A stretch of 64,000 bases of DNA from Actinacidiphila acidipaludis (GTDB taxonomy: Bacteria > Actinomycetota > Actinomycetes > Streptomycetales > Streptomycetaceae): the NCBI RefSeq assembly GCF_019890725.1, contig NZ_JAINZZ010000006.1, forward strand, positions 1-64,000. The letters are read 5' to 3'. A program made the translations under genes and the position numbers. The notes under the pieces were generated by a model. That model searched no databases, was not told the DNA's origin, and worked only from the letters and a program-made list of their open reading frames with translations. Shown in pieces: positions 50,544-58,336 of the stretch. Position 1 is the stretch's first letter. Every line of letters begins with the position of its first letter.

Positions 50544-52166
50544 CTAGGACCGGTCGGGCCGGCCCTGGTCGAGGCGCAGCTCGACATCCAGGGGGATCCC
50601 GGTGGCCGCGAGCCACTCCCGCAGCGACGCCGGGTCGCCGTGCTCCACCAGTCCCAGCACGGGCCCGGCCAGATCCGTGCGGCGGCTCCCGGCGACCAGC
50701 AGGGCCGGGCCGTCGAGCCAGTCCAGGCCCGGGCGGGCCCCCGCGGAGTCCAGGGCGGCGCAGCACACCACCGCGGCGACGTGGTCGGCGAGCAGGTCAC
50801 GCCCGGTCCGGCGCGGCACCAGCTCGTCCACCAGCCCGGTACCCCCGGCACCCCCGGCGGCGCCCAGCGCGGCCGCCCGGCCGACCGCGGCGTCCAGCCG
50901 GGCGGACAGCTCCTCCGCGCGGCCCGGCGGCGACACACGGTCCAGCACCGCCGCCAGCGTCACCCGCCCGCCGGTCTCCCCCACCAGCACCCCCCTCCCG
51001 CGCCCGTACACCGGCGACAGCGCCGGGGCGACGGACAGCGGATGCGTCTCGCTCAGGACGCGTATCAGGCGCGCCGCGTCCGACCGCCAGATCCGCTCCA
51101 CGACCTCCTCGGGATAGCGCGCCCAGCTCACCGGCGCCCAGCCGCCGCCCGCACGCTCCGGTCCGGCGTGGAACAGCCTCGCGGCCAGCAGCGAGACGGC
51201 CTCGTCCACGACGCCCGGCTCCTCCAGCAGATCGCACGCCGGCCGCTCGCCCAGCCGCGACTCGAAACCTTCCGCGAGCCGGTCACGCCGGGACAGGTCG
51301 GTGAGCGCGGCCACCACGCCCGCGTCCAGCCGGGCAGGCCAGCGCCCCATGCGCCACGCGGGCAGCGCGACCCGGGTCAGCAGCCGGTCCCAGCCCGCGT
51401 ACGCCAGGCCGACCTGCTCCTGGGCGACGATCCGCAGCCCGTAGTCCACCGCCTGCGCCCGCTCGGAGGCGGCCGCGGCGACCCCGCGCTCCATCTCGCC
51501 CGCGTGCACCCGGCAGCCGCGCAGCAGCAGCCGGACCGTCCAGCCCAGCAGGGCGTAGGCGGGACGCAGCGGTGCCCAGCGCCCGGCCGCCGCGATGCCC
51601 GCGGCGGTGTCGAGCCCGCGGACGAAGCGCCGCGCGGCCGCTATCTCCGGATCGGCGGCGGCGCCGGTGCCGGCCACCACGGGCGCCAGCAGCGCGCGCA
51701 GTTCGGCGATGCGCATCCACCACAGGAACGGCGAGCCGATCACCAGCACGGGCCCCGGCAGCCGGCCCGGCCGTCCGTCGCCGGGCTCCAGCCAGCTGTC
51801 GCAGTCCGGGGTGAGCTCTATCGCCTCGGGCGCCGGTACGTGCAGCCGCTCGGCGAGGTCCCGCACCATCCGGTACAGGTCGGGAGCGGCCGACTCGGTG
51901 ACCGGCACGGTGGGCGCGGGCGCCGGCTTGGCCCGCAGCATCACCGCGGCCATCGCGGCCGCCGCCGCGAGCACCACGCACGCCACCGCGGTCACCCCCC
52001 AGCGTGCGGCGTCCCACCCCTGGCCGAGGCGGCCGGTGGCCGACGCGACGTGCAGCACGACGGCCGCGGCGGCCGGCAGCAGGGCGGCGCCGAGTGCGGC
52101 CCCGCGGATCCGCAGCACCGCCAGCGCGCGAGCCCGCGCGAAGGCTTCCCCTGCTTCTCCGGCCAT
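50544..52166 (-). CDS. degenerate M48-like membrane protein
   Basis: A 540-residue protein with two N-terminal membrane segments (about residues 20-42 and 52-76). The following region has the layout of M48 metalloproteases: DLYRMVRDLAERLHVPAPEAIELTPD, then PVLVIGSPFLWW, then AELRALLAPVVAG exactly where M48 enzymes have the zinc motif HExxH. The zinc histidines are therefore absent and the protein is presumably not a protease. The C-terminal 300 residues are unlike known domains to me. ATG 52166 starts the membrane segment properly. Role unknown. Confidence 0.65.
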   Translation of the reverse strand: MAGEAGEAFARARALAVLRIRGAALGAALLPAAAAVVLHVASATGRLGQGWDAARWGVTAVACVVLAAAAAMAAVMLRAKPAPAPTVPVTESAAPDLYRMVRDLAERLHVPAPEAIELTPDCDSWLEPGDGRPGRLPGPVLVIGSPFLWWMRIAELRALLAPVVAGTGAAADPEIAAARRFVRGLDTAAGIAAAGRWAPLRPAYALLGWTVRLLLRGCRVHAGEMERGVAAAASERAQAVDYGLRIVAQEQVGLAYAGWDRLLTRVALPAWRMGRWPARLDAGVVAALTDLSRRDRLAEGFESRLGERPACDLLEEPGVVDEAVSLLAARLFHAGPERAGGGWAPVSWARYPEEVVERIWRSDAARLIRVLSETHPLSVAPALSPVYGRGRGVLVGETGGRVTLAAVLDRVSPPGRAEELSARLDAAVGRAAALGAAGGAGGTGLVDELVPRRTGRDLLADHVAAVVCCAALDSAGARPGLDWLDGPALLVAGSRRTDLAGPVLGLVEHGDPASLREWLAATGIPLDVELRLDQGRPDRS

Positions 52167-52745
52167 CGGCGGTTCACCCCCAGCGCCAGTGGTGACCGCC
52201 CCGGTGACGGCCTCTTCCCCACTGTCGCACCGCCCACCGACATCGCAATGCCGTACGGCTGATTGCCGCAATGTCCTGCGGTGCGTCTGCGGGGCACCAT
52301 AGTTGGGCCCCGCCGACCGGTCAGCCGTATGGCCGAGCCATCACTCCTTGGAGTGTCTTTTCAGCCGCCCCGGCCCCCCGTCGCCACGTGCGCCACCATC
52401 GCGCCTCGTCGCGCCCCTTTAGGAGCTTGCCCGGGAACGAGAGGGAAGGGGGGTACCCCTGTACTGCCCCTGCGGCACTCGTCGCTGCCAGGGGGTGGGG
52501 AGGAAGCGATCCCCGCAGGAATGTGCATCCGCCCGACCAACTGACCGGAAGTACCCGTCATGCACAGTCCGAGGAGACGCTTCCGGACTGCCCCCGACAA
52601 GTGGACGAACGGCAAGCGACAACAGGGGCGCGAGGTCCCCCGGACTTCGTCCGGGGGAAGTGCCCCCAGCGCGAGCAGCCCACCACCGGCCGCAAAGCCG
52701 GGAACGCACCGCAAGGGGCACCCCGGAAGCCGTTACCCGGGGACC
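52167..52745 (-). other. 579-base region between purD and the M48-like gene
   Basis: No gene I can support. It is less GC-rich around 52260-52620 and presumably carries the M48-like promoter and purD transcription end. At 52636-52658 there is a perfect 10-pair hairpin, TCCCCCGGAC-TTC-GTCCGGGGGA. A 117-codon open frame on the minus strand (52361-52714) has no recognisable features. Confidence 0.5.
52636..52658. terminator. hairpin downstream of purD
   Basis: A 10-pair perfect stem with a TTC loop, 88 bases after the purD stop on the minus strand. No T-tract follows. It is probably the purD terminator; it could also be part of an untranslated structure. Confidence 0.5.
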
Positions 52746-54038
52746 TCAGGCGGAGCCGGCGGAGCCGGCACTGGCGGCTGCCGCAATATCCCCGCGATGG
52801 TGCCCACCGTCCAGCCCGATCCGCCCCACCGCCGCGTACACCCGCTCGCGGGCCACCGCCAGATCCGGCCCCGTCGCCGTGACGGACAGCACCCGCCCGC
52901 CGGCCGACACGACCCGCCCGTCGTCCTCCCGCCGCGTCCCCGCGTGCAGCACATACGCGTTCTCGTCCGCGACCTCCTCCAGCCCGGTGATCGTGTCACC
53001 GGTCCGGGGGGTGTCCGGGTAGTTGTGCGAGGCGATGACCACCGTCACGGCGGCGCCGTCGCTCCAGTGAAGTTCGGGGAACGCCGCGAGCTGCCCGGTC
53101 GCCGCGGCCCGCAGCAGCGGGGCCAGCGGGGTGCGCAGCCGGGCCAGCACGACCTGGGTCTCGGGGTCGCCGAAGCGCGCGTTGAACTCGATGACCCGCA
53201 CGCCGCGCGAGGTGATCGCCAGCCCCGCGTACAGCAGGCCCGCGAACGGCGTGCCGCGGCGCCGCAGTTCGTCGACCGTCGGCTGCAGCACGGTGCGCTC
53301 GACCTCGGCGACGAGGTTCTGGTCGGCCCACGGCAGCGGCGAATAGGCGCCCATGCCGCCGGTGTTGGGGCCCTCGTCGCCGTCGAGTGCGCGCTTGAAG
53401 TCCTGGGCGGGCTGCAGCGGCACGACCGTACGGCCGTCGGTCACCGCGAAGAGCGACACCTCGGGGCCGTCCAGGTACTCCTCGATCACCACGCGGCCGG
53501 TGGGCTCCCCGCCGTCGCCGGCAGGCCCGACGCAGGCCAGCGCGTGCGCCCGGGCCGCGTCGATGTCGGAGGTGACGACGACGCCCTTGCCGGCCGCGAG
53601 ACCGTCGTCCTTGACGACGTACGGCGCTCCGAACGCGTCCAGCGCCGCGTCGATCTCCTGCGCGGTGGTGCACACGTACGAGCGGGCGGTCGGCACGTTG
53701 GCCGCGGCCATCACGTCCTTGGCGAAGGCCTTGGAGCCCTCCAGCGCGGCGGCCTCACGGGAGGGGCCGAAGCAGTCGACGCCGCGCTCGCGGACCGCGT
53801 CCGCGACCCCGGCGACCAGCGGCGCCTCGGGACCGACGATCACGAAGTCCGCGCCGAGCGAGACGGCGAGGTCCGCGACCGCCGGGCCGTCCAGGATGTC
53901 GACGGGGTGCAGTTCGGCGACCTCGGCGATCCCGGCGTTGCCGGGCGCGCAGTGCAGCGACGTCACGTCGGGGTCGAGGGACAGAGAGCGGCACAGGGCG
54001 TGTTCGCGGGCACCGCCGCCGATGACAAGGACCTTCAC
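52746..54038 (-). CDS. purD: phosphoribosylamine-glycine ligase (GAR synthetase)
   Basis: A 430-residue ATP-grasp enzyme, purine step 2. Blocks seen: KVLVIGGGAREHAL at the start, CAPGNAGIAEVAE, ATP-grasp lid YVVKDDGLAAGKGVVV, PAQDFKRALDGDEGPNTGGMGAYSP and IEFNARFGDPETQ. GTG 54038 gives the canonical MKVLVIG start; GTG 54044 two codons earlier is possible. The C-terminus ends in a low-complexity Ala/Gly/Ser tail encoded by a 9-base repeat. It stands alone, away from the other pur operons. Confidence 0.96.
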   Translation of the reverse strand: MKVLVIGGGAREHALCRSLSLDPDVTSLHCAPGNAGIAEVAELHPVDILDGPAVADLAVSLGADFVIVGPEAPLVAGVADAVRERGVDCFGPSREAAALEGSKAFAKDVMAAANVPTARSYVCTTAQEIDAALDAFGAPYVVKDDGLAAGKGVVVTSDIDAARAHALACVGPAGDGGEPTGRVVIEEYLDGPEVSLFAVTDGRTVVPLQPAQDFKRALDGDEGPNTGGMGAYSPLPWADQNLVAEVERTVLQPTVDELRRRGTPFAGLLYAGLAITSRGVRVIEFNARFGDPETQVVLARLRTPLAPLLRAAATGQLAAFPELHWSDGAAVTVVIASHNYPDTPRTGDTITGLEEVADENAYVLHAGTRREDDGRVVSAGGRVLSVTATGPDLAVARERVYAAVGRIGLDGGHHRGDIAAAASAGSAGSA

Positions 54039-54248
54039 GCGCACCAGGGTAGTGGGCGGCGTGTGCCGTGCCCGCCGTCACTCTTTCGAGCGATCGCGGA
54101 AATGCCTCCATACCCGATCAGGCGGCCCGTACGGGCACACTTCCGGTCATCACCGTCCCGGCCTCAGCCGTTCGGCGGTAAGAAGAGAGCTTCACACCGG
54201 GCCGGTGGGCCGAGCCGTCAGGTCGTGTGTCATCCCAGGGAGTGCGCA

Positions 54249-54995
54249 GTGAGCAGCCAGCCGGACCAGTTCCCCGAAGAGGCCCCTCGTGAGGAGCCCA
54301 GGCGGCGGGCGCTGCACCACCAGCGGGAGGACCTGCGGGCGCTGCCGTTCCCGCTGGGCGACTGGGGTGAGCCGGCCGAGCGGCTGGCGCAGCTCTACCG
54401 CTGGGCGGAGGACGGCGCGCTGCGCACGGCCGACTGGTACCTGGCCGACCGGGTCGTCAAGCGCCGTGCCGCGCGGTCGCTGCGGACCGCGGCGGCGTGC
54501 CTGGTCACGGCCGGTGCGGTGCTGCCGCTGATCGAGCTCGCGCACGGCCCGGAGACCGCGGCCGTGTGGGGCTACACGGCCCTGCTGCTCGCGGCGGTGT
54601 GCGTGGCCGTCGACAAGGTGTTCGGGCTGACCGCGGGGTGGATGCGGGACATGGCGACCGCGCAGGCGGTGCAGCGGCGCCTGGAGGTCCTGCGGTTCGA
54701 CTGGGCGTCGGAGAGCGTCCGGGAGGTGCTGGGACCCACCGAGGGGACGGCCGCGGAGGCCGCCGAGCGCTGTCTGACGATCCTGCGTCGCTTCTGCGAG
54801 GACGTCGCGGACCTGGTGCGCATGGAGACGGCGGACTGGATGCTGGGTTTCGGCGCCCAGGGCGCCGCCGCGCCGCTGCGTACGCAGTCCGCGGCGTGGT
54901 GGCCCTCCCGGCAGGAGCCGACGGCCCCTCGCCTGGCCCACCCCAGCACCCGGCCCAACATGCCCCGCCAGCGCCCCCCGGAGCACCCCCGGTAG
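54249..54995 (+). CDS. SLATT/DUF4231-type two-TM protein
   Basis: A 248-residue protein. A charged N-terminal 40 residues precedes WAEDGALRTADWYLADRVVKRRAARSLR, then two close hydrophobic segments (about residues 83-103 and 107-127), and then long helices (MRDMATAQAVQRRLEVLRFDWASESV...) and a Pro-rich tail. This is the SLATT (SMODS-SLOG-associated two-TM) pattern. SLATT proteins in defence loci are thought to be membrane effectors, but no nucleotidyltransferase or SLOG gene is adjacent. GTG 54249 has AGGGAG upstream. It is divergent from purD. Confidence 0.7.
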   Translation: MSSQPDQFPEEAPREEPRRRALHHQREDLRALPFPLGDWGEPAERLAQLYRWAEDGALRTADWYLADRVVKRRAARSLRTAAACLVTAGAVLPLIELAHGPETAAVWGYTALLLAAVCVAVDKVFGLTAGWMRDMATAQAVQRRLEVLRFDWASESVREVLGPTEGTAAEAAERCLTILRRFCEDVADLVRMETADWMLGFGAQGAAAPLRTQSAAWWPSRQEPTAPRLAHPSTRPNMPRQRPPEHPR

Positions 54996-55079
54996 GCCCG
55001 GGGGTGCCGGAGCGCGAGAACACGCGGGAACACGCGGGAACACACGAGAACCGCGGGACGGAGACAGGGCAGAAGCGGA

Positions 55080-55739
55080 TCAGCTGAAGACGATCATGGA
55101 GCCCTGGCCCAGGGAGCGGGTGGCGGCGGCGTGCAGGCCGAGCCAGACGTGGTGCTCGCGGGCGAAGGGCCCGTCGGTGGGCCGCGGCGGGGTGACGGCG
55201 GGTTCCTCCAGAGTGGTGTGGCGGTCCGGCGGCGCCGGCGCGGCCGGCGGGTTGGCCGGGTCGATGCCGATGGCCGACGCCACGAACTCCAGCTCGCGCA
55301 GCAGCCCGTGGCTGGAGCCCAGCGGGCCGCCGCCCTCCAGCAGTTCGTCGTTGACCACGGGCACCGGGAAGTCCAGCGGGACGTACGCGCCCGCGTGGTC
55401 GTAGTGCCACACCAGATGGGAGCGCTGGGCCGCGCCCTCGAACATCTCCAGCAGCTGCTCGTAGTCGCCGCCGAGCGCGTCGACCGGCGTGACCTCCAGC
55501 CCCTGGAGGCGCAGCAGATAGGCGCGGCGCAGGAAGTGCAGCGCGTCGTAGTCGAAGCAGGCGACCGGCGCGACGTCGCCCGACAGACCCGGCATGTAGC
55601 TGTAGACGGGGATCGGCGGCTGTCCGGCCTCGCTCAACGCCTTGTCGTAGCGGGCCAGTTCCTCGGAGAAGGGGTTTTCCGGGCTGTGGCAGAGCACGTC
55701 CACGAGTGGCACCAGCCACAAGTCGCAGGCCACGAACAC
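55080..55739 (-). CDS. conserved protein of unknown function
   Basis: A 219-residue soluble protein. Recognisable stretches are CDLWLVPLVDVLCHSPENPFSEELARYDKAL, PVACFDYDALHFLRRAYLLRLQG, and a C-terminal Pro-rich linker followed by HHVWLGLHAAATRSLGQGSMIVFS. I do not recognise the family. GTG 55739 is the likely start. It is convergent with the SLATT-type gene (84-base gap) and upstream of nothing on its strand. Confidence 0.65.
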   Translation of the reverse strand: MFVACDLWLVPLVDVLCHSPENPFSEELARYDKALSEAGQPPIPVYSYMPGLSGDVAPVACFDYDALHFLRRAYLLRLQGLEVTPVDALGGDYEQLLEMFEGAAQRSHLVWHYDHAGAYVPLDFPVPVVNDELLEGGGPLGSSHGLLRELEFVASAIGIDPANPPAAPAPPDRHTTLEEPAVTPPRPTDGPFAREHHVWLGLHAAATRSLGQGSMIVFS

Positions 55740-55807
55740 TCCATCCGGTCGGGGGCGTACAGCGTAGTTGGCCCGGACCTCTCACGTCAGCGCCGCCACG
55801 GCCGCGC

Positions 55808-56494
55808 TCAGGGGTGTGCGGGGGTGAGCTTCTCCACGAGAGCGCCTGTGTGCGTGCTGTGGTCGAGGGTGAGGCGGCGTGCCGCGGCGGTGTCGCGGGC
55901 GGCCACGGCGTCGACCAGCGCGACATGGTCGGCCCAGCACACCCCGGCCAGGTCCGGCACGGCCCGCAGGTGGGGCACCGCGTAGATCCAGGTCTGCACC
56001 CGCAGCCGGTCCAGGAACTCGTTGATGTGCGGGTTGCCGCCGATCGCGGTGAGCTCGCGCCAGAAGCGCAGGTCGCAGCCGATGAGCACGTCCAGGTCGC
56101 CGGCCCGGGCGGCGCGCGCCGCGGCCTCGGCCCGGCGCCGCACGGACGCGATGGCCTGCGGCGGCAGCTCCCCCATGCCGTGCTCGGCCATCATGCGGAA
56201 GGCCGCCTCGATCACGAAGACCCGCGCCTCGGCGAGCGACCGGAAGTCTTCCGCGGTGAACCGCCGCACCTGGAAGCCGCGGTGCTGCTCGACCTCCAGC
56301 AGGCCCTGCGCGGCGAGGTCCACCAGCGCCTCGCGCACGGGCGTGGCGGAGACGCCGTAGTTCTCGGCGATCTGCTTGACGCTGAAGTGCCGGCCGCTCT
56401 CCATACGGCCGGTGAGTACCTCGTCGCGCAGAGCGTCGGCGATCTGCTGGCGCAGGCTGCTGCGCCGCACCGGCGGTCCGCCGTCCTCCGGCAT
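55808..56494 (-). CDS. GntR-family (FadR/FCD) regulator
   Basis: A 228-residue GntR regulator. The N-terminal winged helix is canonical (LRQQIADALRDEVLTGRMESGRHFSVKQIAENYGVSATPVREALVDLAAQGLL). The C-terminal FCD effector domain has metal-type residues in GCDLRFWRELTAIGGNPHINE and DHVALVDAV. ATG 56494 has GAGAGGA upstream. It lies downstream of the aminotransferase gene on the same strand, and probably regulates it in response to an amine or acid substrate. Confidence 0.87.
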   Translation of the reverse strand: MPEDGGPPVRRSSLRQQIADALRDEVLTGRMESGRHFSVKQIAENYGVSATPVREALVDLAAQGLLEVEQHRGFQVRRFTAEDFRSLAEARVFVIEAAFRMMAEHGMGELPPQAIASVRRRAEAAARAARAGDLDVLIGCDLRFWRELTAIGGNPHINEFLDRLRVQTWIYAVPHLRAVPDLAGVCWADHVALVDAVAARDTAAARRLTLDHSTHTGALVEKLTPAHP

Positions 56495-56603
56495 GCGCTC
56501 GTCCTCTCGCCCGATCGTCGTACAGACTCATGACCGTACGAACCGATGGCCGTACGGATGACCCCGCACACGATAGGCGAGCGGCGGCGCGGGTGCGGGA
56601 CGG

Positions 56604-58010
56604 TCAGCCCGCCGCCGCGACCGTGTGGCGGTCGGCGACGGCCAGCGCCTGGTCGAGCAGCTCCAGACCCTCCTTGGCCTCCGCCTCGGTGATCGTGCAG
56701 GGCGGCACGACATGCGTCCGGTTCATGTTGACGAACGGCCACAGGCCGGAGCGCTTGCAGGCGGCGGTGAACTCGGCCATCGGGGTGTTGTCGGCCCCCG
56801 CGGCGTTGTACGGCACCAGGGGCTGGCGGGTGATCTTGTCCTTCACCAGGTCCAGCGCCCAGAAGACGCCCATGCCGCGCACCTCGCCGACCGACGGGTG
56901 GCGCTCGGCGATGGCCCGCAGCCCGGGGCCGAGCACGGTCTCGCCGATGAACGCGGCGTTCTCGACGATCCGCTCCTCGCGCATGGCGTTGATGGTCGCG
57001 ACCGCGGACGCGCAGGCCAGCGGGTGCCCGGAGTACGTCAGGCCACCCGGGTAGGGCCGGGTGGCGAAGGTCGCGGCGATCCGCTCGGAGATGGCGACGC
57101 CGCCGAGCGGCACATAGCCGGAGTTGACGCCCTTGGCGAAGGTCAGCAGGTCGGGCACGGCGTCCCAGTGGTCGGCGGCGAACCAGCGCCCGGTGCGGCC
57201 GAAGCCCGCCATCACCTCGTCGAGGATGAAGACGATCCCGTACCGGTCGCACAGCTCGCGGACCCCGGCGAGGTAGCCGTCCGGCGGGACCAGCACGCCC
57301 GCGGTGCCGACCACGGTCTCCAGCAGGATCGCCGCGATGGACTGCGGCCCCTCGAAGGCGATGAGCTGCTCCAGGTGCTCCAGGGCGCGCCGGCACTCCT
57401 CGGCCTCGTCGGCGGCGTGGAACTGCGAGCGGTAAAGGTAGGGGCCCCAGAAGTGGACGACGCCGGCCGAGGCGGTGTCGGAGGCCCAGCGTCGCGGGTC
57501 ACCCGTGAGGTTGATCGCGGCGGCCGTCGCGCCGTGGTAGGAGCGGTAGGCGCTCAGCACCTTGGGGCGGCCGGTGTGCAGCCGGGCCATCCGCACCGCG
57601 TTCTCCACGGCCTCGGCCCCGCCGTTGGTGAAGAAGATCTTGTCGAGGTCGCCCGGCGTCAGCTCGGCGATCAGCCGCGCCGCCTCGGACCGGACGTCGA
57701 TGGCGAACGCGGGCGCGAAGGTGGCGAGTTTCGCGGCCTGCCGCTGGATCGCCTCGACCACCTTGGGGTGCTGGTGGCCGATGTTGGTGTTCACCAGCTG
57801 GGAGGAGAAGTCCAGATAGCGGTTGCCGTCGTAGTCCCAGAAGTAGGAACCCTCCGCGCCGGCGACCGCCAGCGGGTCGATGACCTCCTGGGCCGACCAC
57901 GAATGGAAGACGTGCTTGCGGTCGGCCGCCTTCACCGCGGCCCCGGTCTCGGGGTCGGCGACGGGGGCGCCGGGCAGGGTGTCGGCGGGCTGAGCAGGCA
58001 GGGTGGTCAT
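56604..58010 (-). CDS. class III PLP aminotransferase
   Basis: A 468-residue omega-aminotransferase. Conserved blocks are FFTNGGAEAVENAVRMAR, RSYHGAT, ILDEVMAGFGRTGRWFA and the PLP lysine in LLTFAKGVNSGYVPLGG. The family transfers amino groups from omega-amines such as GABA, beta-alanine or polyamines to pyruvate or 2-oxoglutarate; the specific substrate is uncertain. The linked GntR regulator suggests a catabolic role. A repeat-containing intergenic region lies upstream. Confidence 0.9.
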   Translation of the reverse strand: MTTLPAQPADTLPGAPVADPETGAAVKAADRKHVFHSWSAQEVIDPLAVAGAEGSYFWDYDGNRYLDFSSQLVNTNIGHQHPKVVEAIQRQAAKLATFAPAFAIDVRSEAARLIAELTPGDLDKIFFTNGGAEAVENAVRMARLHTGRPKVLSAYRSYHGATAAAINLTGDPRRWASDTASAGVVHFWGPYLYRSQFHAADEAEECRRALEHLEQLIAFEGPQSIAAILLETVVGTAGVLVPPDGYLAGVRELCDRYGIVFILDEVMAGFGRTGRWFAADHWDAVPDLLTFAKGVNSGYVPLGGVAISERIAATFATRPYPGGLTYSGHPLACASAVATINAMREERIVENAAFIGETVLGPGLRAIAERHPSVGEVRGMGVFWALDLVKDKITRQPLVPYNAAGADNTPMAEFTAACKRSGLWPFVNMNRTHVVPPCTITEAEAKEGLELLDQALAVADRHTVAAAG

Positions 58011-58336
58011 GGGTCCAGGCTAGGGAGGCCCGGCGCGAACGGCACAGCGGCAGCCTGTATGGCCGTGGGCCGCGACGGCGACACGCTGTCAAGGCGCCCG
58101 CCCGCACGACGGGTGCCGCCGCGTCTTCGTGTGGGTGACCGCCGTGTCTCCGTGTGGGTGAGCGCACCGTCTCCGCAACGGTGAACAGGCCGTCTCCGTG
58201 CGGGTGAAGGCGACGGGGCGAGCAGAGGGTGACGGTCCGCGCCCACCACTCACCCGCGGGCGTTCGTACGCATATTCTTCGGCCGTACGAGTGTGGGGCG
58301 GCCGGCTGCCCGCGCCGGCCGAGACGGGGGGCATCG
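58011..58336. promoter_or_regulatory. divergent region, aminotransferase / Ser-Thr kinase
   Basis: A 326-base divergent promoter region containing the fourfold degenerate repeat listed separately. No gene is seen. Promoters for both flanking genes should lie here. Confidence 0.4.
58121..58208. repeat. four degenerate ~22-base direct repeats
   Basis: Four successive units share the core CGTCTCCGTGTGGGTGA with one to five changes each (GCGTCTTCGTGTGGGTGA; CGTGTCTCCGTGTGGGTGA; CCGTCTCCGCAACGGTGA; CCGTCTCCGTGCGGGTGA). The spacing of about 21-23 bases is near two helical turns. It lies in a divergent promoter region, so a regulator array is plausible. Confidence 0.7.

Noticed and set aside
47895-52262. 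A 1455-codon open frame on the plus strand
   Set aside because: It runs antisense through purC, the dimethylformamidase-like gene and the M48-like gene. The translation is Arg/Pro/Gly/Gln-rich without domains: a third-position GC artefact.
52361-52714. Small gene between purD and the M48-like gene
   Set aside because: A 117-codon frame without a ribosome site, conserved motif or normal composition.
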